Shown here: positions 56,291 through 64,000 of the stretch, piece after piece
Numbering within the stretch: the stretch's first letter is position 1
Layout of the letters: each line of letters begins with the position of its first letter
Source: Bostrychus sinensis
Taxonomy: Eukaryota; Chordata; Actinopteri; Gobiiformes; Eleotridae
Reading direction: 5' to 3'
NCBI GenBank assembly: GCA_020698575.1
Contig: CM036256.1
Location: forward strand, 18,181,908-18,245,907
DNA length: 64,000 nucleotides
The notes under the pieces: generated by a model
Database searches by the model: none
What the model was told of the DNA's origin: nothing
The model's input: only the letters and a program-made list of their open reading frames with translations
Position numbers and translations under genes: made by a program

Positions 56291-58469
56291 GTAAAAACAG
56301 CTGAACAAGCCCATATGCCCACACTTATGCCATTCACAACATGAGGTCTTATCCATGTTTTAGATCATCTGCTTCACTATTTTTCCATGTTTAGTTCTGG
56401 CTGGTCTTCTGCCATATACCTTGTACTAAAGCCTGGAAACATCACTGTGGCAAACACAGAAGACAACATGAGAAAACGGGTCCAACATATAATGCATGGC
56501 AAATTTGATTTTTTGGAAAACTAAGACAGTGCAACAAATTTAAGACAATGGTGAAGAACGTGAGAGGATTACCCACATATAGATGGAATGTACCAATGCT
56601 GCAGCCTGGTACCCTTCATAAAAGCTATGTTGTAGACAGAATAATTAGACATACTAAAATCGCTACCTGTTTGAACCATGAAAGCATCATTTGTGAAGAA
56701 AAAGCAAACCTAACCTTTGTGTTATGATTCAATGCCTGTTTGTCGCAGTCATTAAGTCCCAATAAGAGGAGCACAGTGTAACAATAAGCTGACCTACATT
56801 TACTAACAATGCATGAAGCAGGTTGATGCAAAAACATGTGGCAAAATGATATTTTACATTATGGATTAAATTTTGTTGCTCAACAGATTAAACAAATGTA
56901 GCAGACCAAAAAAAATTTTATTTACAGTTTATAGCAGTTGAGTATAGCAAGAATGGAAGTGAAGGATTGTGGGAAGAGTAGTGAGAGATTGAAGCAGACA
57001 GAGGCAGCCATTTGTGATGATGTAGTGTGCTGTGGGGCACTTTTCATACACTACTACTGAAACACTGATCAGTGATGTAACCCATTGTAATACCTCTAAG
57101 ATCATTCTGTGCTCTTTATTGGAAAGAGAGTGGTTTACTATTCTTTGTTTGGAGTATTTTACTGTAATCATCTTGGCCCCAGAAAAAAAGCTACACTACT
57201 ATAAATACTAGCTTTAGTATTTACATGGACTAGACGGAATTATAATATGCATGGTCTAAATGTGGCCAATATTAGGGACATCCTTAACTGTGTTGTACTG
57301 CATTACTTATGGGTGTAAGAAAATATTGTTTCCAGAAAAAATATCAATATTTTATTTATAGTTACATAGTTATTATATTGTACTGATATCAAAAACGGAA
57401 GTATGAATTTTTATTCTCATTGACAGAGGGAGATTGTAGCCTTGGTATTTAATGCTGAAAAATATTTTGTAATAGAAACCAGAATAGAAACCAGAATTAA
57501 ACACAATATGTTTTATATTTTATCCCAAAAATCCTGCAAGCAGTTCCAGTTTGTTGCTTATTTGGAAAAGGGCCACTTGTTTGTGAAATAGAGTGGCAAT
57601 ACTCTGACTACTCATTGTTGTGCATGTAGTGGTGTACTAGTATACAAGTAAGGTTTTTAAAATCATATTACGTTACAGATTAAGTTACAAAATTATGATA
57701 TATCAATATAAGTATTGTGACACTTATTTTGTGCCAAGTTCTTGCCAATACACAGCAACCTATCTTATTTACAATAGAAGGAATTATGATACAGTCTAAA
57801 TGTGAACACAAAGGGGCATTATTGACTGCATTGTACTGTGGTGCTTGCATTTGACAGGTTGGTGTACACAGTCGTGATTCTTGCATTCATTCCAGCACAT
57901 TACTAATGATTCACCGGGGAGCACTGTGAGACCACACAGGCAAGACATACAGCAGCTCTGCAACTCAACGCCCCCAGAAGCAGCGACAGGAATCCCACAA
58001 GGGACAAGGTGTGCTGGGGGAAGAGAGCACCAGACGATGTCAAACTATTATTACAACTAAATGTTGCCTGAGCTGATAAGCTTTGTTCTTATTATGTTCT
58101 CCAGGTACAAGCATTTTCAAATCAATGGTGTTTATGTCCTGTCTGAACTAAAGTAGAATGTCTGTGATTTGTCTCAAAGCAGCTGTGAAAAGCTAGGCAA
58201 TTACTGTGCGTTTCATTGAGAAACTAGTGCTTGAAGCCAAATAAGGCATTTTGGCTGAGGAATCTCATTATGGCTTACAGTTGTGGAGGCAGGCTGGGTT
58301 TTAACAGCGGGTGTTTGATGCATCCTGCTTCTGCTGTTACTGAATCCACCGGAATGGGTCAAATATGAAGGCCTCTTCACAGTAGGAGCTGCTAACTATG
58401 CCCCCAAGTCTCACTTTTATCAGGAAAGAGCAAGAAACTCCACAATGTATGAAGACAGTACATGATAAA

Positions 58470-58650
58470 TGGTAAAGATATTGGACCCAGACCTGGACTT
58501 AAACACCAAAAATATTCTAGTTTAGGGGTAAATGTTCTTTCCATCAAGGAACAAAACTTTTATATCTCAAAATGGTAAAAAAAAATCTACTAAAACTCAT
58601 CATTTGTTCAGTGAGTGAAGGTGGTATCATTGTTTCATATCTCAAAATGG
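58470..58650 (+). repeat. SINE-like repeat, family A
   Basis: Contains atggtaaagatattggaccc, agacctggacttaaacac, taaatgttctttccatcaag, then cttttatatctcaaaatggt. Confidence 0.58.
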
Positions 58651-61449
58651 TACAGAATCACAGTACTGTACTGTACTGTACACCAATGATTTATTCCAGA
58701 TAAAAGCACAAAATTACATTCAGTGCAAAAGGAACTACGCAATAATGAGGGATTATTTGCAAGCAACAATAAGTGAAGCTAACATCAATAGCTAGAGTGC
58801 CATGTGAATGTAACAGGTTGATGCAGTCAGGTACCAGCAAGACATTTATTGTTAAAGCACTGTAGTTGTCAATGGAATATAAAACAAACAGGCACTGTGA
58901 GGAAGAGTCACTCAGCCAAAAAGTTCACAGGCTCACAGTCATCCCTACAGCTCCTACACGCTTCACTGGAAAACACACCACAGATTAACACTTCAGCCTG
59001 ATGCCCCATCTCCTGCTCCAAAAACACTCAGGCACTTTCAATAGTAAAGCCAGTGCAGAGACCTGGGTTGTTTCTCAAAGCCTAGGTACCTGATGCCCAA
59101 GGCTTGTTTGAGGTTAAAAACACCCACATCTTTGGAAGCACATTCTGTATTTTGTATGACACAATATTCAGATATCATACTATACACTGAATATTGCAGA
59201 AATGCTGTTTTTGAGTCTGAGGTGTTTGTGTTCCTATTATAGCTCCATCAGTCTACCACCCGTCTACAGAGACCTTCCTTCCGCAGATGTATTGATCAAA
59301 GTCCTGGTTTAACCTATAATGATTCAGACAAAGCTGGGTCTACACAGAGAAGAACAGTCTTTTTTAAAGTTTTCTCTCAAGCTATGCACAGAAATACTCT
59401 TTCATTCACACATTTTGCCCTTTTTGACATTTAAACCAAGGATCCAAGGACAAACTACACAGCATGCATATAGTACAGTAAGAATTAATTAAGCACAACC
59501 TTGAATTTATAATTACTTTGCATTTGCCCAATCATACATCTGCACATAGAAAAACAATACGACTTTGAGCTCTAGCAAAGACAAGGACACATATTTTTCG
59601 ATCCTACTACTTACTCTAGTCCTATCTAAGCTTAAACCAGACACTAAAACTATTTTTCTAGAGAAATGAGATCCTGCACTGCTGAACCATCAAATGAGTC
59701 GAGATTAATGAGGAGAATCGCAAAGTGATTTCTCTTGGACAATCTCCATGGCCTTGTAGCTGCACACAAAGATTTTTTTTCTAAAGACTCATTAGACGTG
59801 TCAAAAGTAATTACATCTCTAAGACCAGGGGCATCACTTACTATTAAGACCTTACACAATACAGAAAGTCTAGGAGTGACATCCATCATTCAATGACCTT
59901 TGATAGAAAGCTTTGACGGTGAATGTGTTTTAGAAGAAAAATATAAGAAATGCAGAAGAATATACTGTAGACATTTCTCATGCACGTGCAAAACATTTTT
60001 ACTTTTATTTGCAATGGCATATTAATCCATTTTTACTTTTTGTTTGGAAGGAAGGATAAAGAAAATATTGGGTAGTGTACTACTCAAACTCACAACTTGT
60101 CTCGTAAGGCTTTGGATATGTATTTTATTGTATAATGTGGACGCATTTTATGAAATATTTCCTTATTCACAATATATATTATAGGGAGGAAAAGCAAAGG
60201 TTATGGAAAATAACATGAACCACAATCATTTATACTGATTATTACAACAGCAGTAAAGAAACCTCTATAAACATAATAGACATACAGCTCATTACTGAAT
60301 TGCAACATTGCTGTATTTGCTGTTTTTGACATCAAAAGTATGTGATTAAGAATCATCCTAAAATGCCTATACATTTTTCCAGAAATTAAAATTATAGTGT
60401 ACATCAAGAGCATTACTCTTCCTAATGCACTGACCACTGTGTGCAGTACAGGTTTAAAAGGATATAAAACTGCTTCCTGTCAATCTTAGTCAGAGGCTGC
60501 TAAATGCATCAGAGTGGAGTTGGTATAGTGTATGGAAATGTGTGAAACACCAGATTATAGTGTCTGTCTCCTCCAGTGACTGAGTAGGAAAGGGAGATTT
60601 GTCCTTTTATTCTCCAGATCTGCCCATTTTAACCCCAAAATACAATAGCAATGGAGAGACCAAATTTGACGAAGGGCCCGGACCGGCCTGAAGAGATTTA
60701 AATTACTGTGACAGGGCATCGAGAGCTGGATTTTACATTTCCCATTGCAGACCAAATTAGCATAACTGTAATACACCCGGAGGTCAAACTGCTTGTTCTA
60801 GAAAATCAGCCCAAAATACAAGAGTAATTAAGACACACTTCTGTTTTATCCCAGCTGCTGCATGCCTTTGAAAACAATAATACAACCTTCTTCTGCAAAT
60901 GTTGTCCCTGAAGCTCCCATTCTGTACTTTTTGTCTGTACTTTTGGCTCGACTGAGGTTTGACAGAGAAAATAAAGAGTCAGACAGCTGCTGACACACTG
61001 TGGGTAAGGGCCAGCGTGGTTCAATGTAAAGAGACAATCAAAGAGTAGCACAGTGGAAGTATTACTCAGAGCATGACTAAAGGCTCCACTCTCACCACTA
61101 AAACTGCTCTAACACACACAACACAATACTGGAGTGGGCATGGGTGGGTTGGAGACATTTACTGTACATTAGTGCTCGCTGTCATTCATTTGCAGTTATA
61201 AAGACAGTATGAAAGTAGTGAAATGAGTCTAACAAAAACAGCAGAAGCAAAGTAGTATTTTATTCTCTCTAAATATTCAAGCAGCATTCAGTCCCAATAC
61301 TAGTAATGATTTAATTCAAAAATACACTACATACAGGGTTGTTATGCATTTTTTAAGATGTAAAAAACACAACTGTTCAAGTAAACTGTATTTAACAGTA
61401 TTTACATTAAAATAAAATAATCAAATTATCTTTAATAAAGAGTAGCACT

Positions 61450-61715
61450 CAAAGCGCAAAGACCTCAAGACACTGGCCCTAGACCTGGAAATCTTCTGGT
61501 TCAAGAGTTGCTTTATCAGCAAACTCTTATATCTCGCAAAAGTAAAAAAAATATATTTTAAGAAATATTGGATATAGACAGAGATCCAGATCCACAATAA
61601 AAACTAAAAATATATATTTTTAAGTCCATTACTGACATATCCAACTATTACTTTTTGAGCTACCTTGCTAAAAGTTTAACAAACCGACAAACAAATGCAG
61701 AGGTAGAAAACTATA
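61450..61715 (+). repeat. SINE-like repeat, family A, flanking the LINE
   Basis: Contains ctagacctggaaatcttctg, cttatatctcgcaaaagtaa, agacagagatccagatccac, then attactttttgagctacctt and aacaaaccgacaaacaaatg. Its 3' end lies within about 35 bases of the LINE boundary. Confidence 0.58.
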
Positions 61716-61747
61716 CACTATACACATTATGAGTAATATGGTCCAAA

Positions 61748-62383
61748 GTTCAGATCAGGGAGGCCGTTCCTCCCAATCACGCCCCTCCAGGTATCACTGT
61801 CATTGCCCACGTGGGCATTGAAGTCCCCCAGTAGAACAATGGAGTCCCCAGTCGGAGCACCTTCCAGCACCCCTCCCAGGGACTCCAAGAAGGCCGGGTA
61901 CTCTGCACTGCTGTTCGGGCCATAGGCCGAAACCACAGTGAGAGACCTGTCCCCCACCCGGAGGCGCAGGGACACGACCCTCTCGTTCACCGGGGTAAAC
62001 TCCAACACATGGCGGCTGAGCTGGGGGGCTATGAGCAAGCCCACACCGGCCCGCCGCCTCTCACCGCGGGCAACTCCAGAGTGGTGGAGAGTCCAGCCCC
62101 TCTCAAGGAGCTGGGTTTCGGAGCCCAAGCTGTGCGTGGAGGTGAGCCCGACTATATCTAGCCGATATCTCTCAACCTCCCGCACAAGCTCAGGCTCCTT
62201 CCCCCCCAGCGAGGTGACATTCCATGTCCCCAGAGCTAGTTTCTGTGTCCATGGATTGGATCGTCGAGGCACCCGCCTCTGACTGCCGCCCAAATCACAT
62301 AGCACCGGCCCCTTATGGTCCTTCCTGCGGGTGGTGGGCCTACGGGAAGGCGGTCCCATGTAGCCTTTTCGGGCTTGGCCCAA
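61748..62383 (-). pseudogene. LINE endonuclease, N-terminal part (inverted segment)
   Basis: The open frame contains LALGTWNVTSLGGKEPELV (endonuclease strand with catalytic Asn), SAYGPNSS, and LLGDFNAHVGND (Asp and Asn of the active site). It stops resembling the family after NGLPDLN at about 61748, where flanking DNA begins. The C-terminal STDHH portion of the same domain lies on the other strand at about 62670-62685, so no complete endonuclease can be made. Confidence 0.85.
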
Positions 62384-62533
62384 CCGGGTCCCGTGGGAGG
62401 AGACCCGGCCACCAGGCCCTCGCCTGCGAGCCCCAACCCCAGGCCTGGCTCCAGGGTGGGGCCCCAGACAACATAGCTCCTAGGATCATTAGGGCACTCA
62501 AACCCCTCCACCACGATAAGGTGGCGGTTCAAG

Positions 62534-64000
62534 GTCAAGCACAAGGGTGTCCATCAGTGCACGTGGCACCAGGACACCCTAGGCCGGAGGTCGATGATCG
62601 ACTTTGTAGTCGTGTCATCGGACCTTCGGCCGTGTGTCTTGGACACTCGGGTGAAGAGAGGGGCTGAGCTGTCAACTGATCACCACCTGGTGGTGAGTTG
62701 GATCCGCTGGCGGAGGAGGAGGCCGGACAGACTCGGCAGGCCCAAACGTATTGTGAGGGTCTGTTGGGAAAATCTGGCTGAACCTCCTGTCAGAGGGGTC
62801 TTCAACTCCCACCTCCGGGAGAGCTTCAACCAGATTCCGGGGGAGGCTGGAGACATTGAGTCCGAGTGGGCCATGTTCTCTACCTCTATTGTCGGTGCGG
62901 CTGTTCGGAGCTGTGGCCGTAAGGTCTCTGGTGCCTGTCGTGGCGGCAACCCCCGAACCCGGTGGTGGACACCGGAAGTAAGGGATGCCGTCAGGCTGAA
63001 GAAGGAGTCCTACCGAGCTTGACTGGCTCGTGGGACTCCTGAGGCAGCCGATGGGTACCAGCAGGCCAAGCGTGCTGCTGCCCGGGCAGTTGTGGAGGCA
63101 AAAACTCGGGTCTGGGAGGAGTTCGGGGAGGCCATGGAGGAGGACTATCGGTCGGCCTCGAAGAAATTCTGGCAAACTGTCCGGCGCCTCAGGAGGGGGA
63201 AGCAGTGCTTCGCTAACATTGTTTACAGTGGAGGTGGGGGGCTGCTGACCTCGACTGGGGATGTTGTCGGGCGGTGGAAGGAATACTTCGAGGATCTCCT
63301 CAATCCCACCGACACGTCTTCCGTTGAGGAGGCAGAGGCTGGGGACTCAGAGGTGGACTCGTTCGTCACCCAAGCTGAAGTCACCGAGGTGGTTAAAAAG
63401 ATCCTCGGTGGCAAGGCACCGGGGGTGGATGAGATCCGCCCTGAGTACCTTAAGTCTCTGGATGTTGTGGGGCTGTCGTGGCTGACACGTCTTTGCAACA
63501 TCGCGTGGCGGTCGGGGACAGTGCCTCTGGACTGGCAGACCGGGGTGGTGGTTCCTCTTTTTAAGAAGGGGGACCGGAGGGTGTGTTCCAACTATAGGGG
63601 ATCACACTTCTCAGCCTCCCCGGGAAAGTCTATTCCAGGGTACTGGAGAGGAGAATTCGGCCGATAGTCGAACCTCGGATTCAGGAGGAACAATGCGGTT
63701 TTCGCCCCGGTCGTGGAACAGTGGACCAACTCTATACCCTCCATAGGGTGCTTGAGGGTTCGTGGGAGTTCGCCCAACCTGTCCACATGTGTGTTGTGGA
63801 TTTGGAGAAGGTGTTCGACCGTGTCCCTCGTGGTATCCTGTGGGGGGTGCTCTGGGAGTATGGGGTCCGGGGCCCTCTGCTAAGGGCTGTCCGGTCCCTG
63901 TACGAACAGAGCAGGAGTTTGGTTCGCATTGCCGGTTGTAAGTCAGACCTGTTCCCAGTGCATGTTGGACTCCGGCAGGGCTGCCCTTTGTCACCGGTTC
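62534..64000 (+). pseudogene. LINE endonuclease C-terminus and reverse transcriptase (broken)
   Basis: Resumes at HKGVHQCTWHQDTLGRRSMI, passes the endonuclease AELSTDHHLVVSW motif, and enters reverse transcriptase (GGKAPGVDEIRPEYL; VVPLFKKGDRRVCSNYRG; a motif A region of DLEK.FDRVPRG type; GLRQGCPLSPV at the window end). An in-frame TGA interrupts it near 63020, and the frame shifts near 63600 after SNYRG, so it is not functional as read. Confidence 0.85.

Larger units (their letters stand above)
49958..61747 (-). other. lrp8: Large 5' intron of lrp8
   Basis: I searched the minus strand for the first LDLa repeat and a signal-peptide exon and found neither. The interval carries several family A SINE copies and one family C SINE, a short TACTG array (58663-58681), and a possible hAT-type end near 55697 (tagggctgggtgatatga). 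The rest is AT-rich without recognisable features. Confidence 0.6.
61748..64000. mobile_element. Non-LTR retrotransposon (LINE) with inverted 5' part, running off the window
   Basis: The right part (62534-64000) is plus sense and encodes endonuclease C-terminal and reverse transcriptase sequence. The left part (61748-62533) is the same element's 5' region and endonuclease N-terminal half in antisense orientation. The protein resembles a very common teleost LINE family with an apurinic-type endonuclease. Clade is not assigned with confidence; an RTE-like family is possible. Base composition is much GC-richer than the flanking intron. The 3' end is outside the window, so target-site duplication cannot be checked. 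Its sense strand is antisense to lrp8. Confidence 0.85.

Noticed and set aside
62224..62667. A 147-residue plus-strand open frame across the LINE inversion junction
   Set aside because: It is antisense to the endonuclease segment on its left and out of frame with the coding part on its right; a by-product of GC-rich sequence.

Overview
The window is vertebrate genomic DNA, almost certainly from a teleost fish. The evidence is small GT-AG exons in AT-rich introns, no operon-like packing, two recognisable vertebrate genes, and fish-type repeats (Tc1-like transposon remnants, tRNA-derived SINEs, hAT-like MITEs and a non-LTR retrotransposon). No bacterial genes, CRISPR arrays or rRNA are present. 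All splice sites below were placed by eye from GT/AG signals and checked by codon phase across every junction.

Layout. 1-7000: intergenic or 5' region, with a candidate promoter and noncoding first exon of kank4 near 2030-2365. 7103-11952 (+): a complete kank4-like gene in nine coding exons, joining in phase to 823 residues, with a KN motif, coiled coils and C-terminal ankyrin repeats; its poly(A) signal is at 12359. 12365-16003: gap between two convergent genes. 16004-49957 (-): sixteen exons of lrp8 (ApoER2), joining in phase to about 925 residues. They encode seven LDL-receptor class A repeats, EGF-A and EGF-B, a YWTD propeller, EGF-C, an O-glycosylation domain, one membrane segment and a cytoplasmic tail with FDNPVY. 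The signal peptide and first LDLa repeat are not found and must lie beyond 64000. 49958-64000: the large 5' intron of lrp8, rich in SINE copies, ending in a LINE whose 5' part is inverted relative to its 3' part.

The two genes are functionally separate. KANK proteins couple talin at adhesions to cortical and microtubule machinery. LRP8 is the Reelin/ApoE receptor that signals through Dab1. Their adjacency matters for genome history: in human KANK2 lies beside LDLR, KANK1 is near VLDLR, and KANK4 shares chromosome 1p with LRP8, so the tail-to-tail pair here probably preserves an ancient KANK-LDLR-family linkage.

I found no undescribed multi-gene system. The points most worth a second look are the twin-primed LINE, a perfect 29-bp hairpin in an lrp8 intron, the unusual lrp8 C-terminus, a SINE about a dozen bases from an lrp8 splice donor, and the missing conserved linker motif in kank4.
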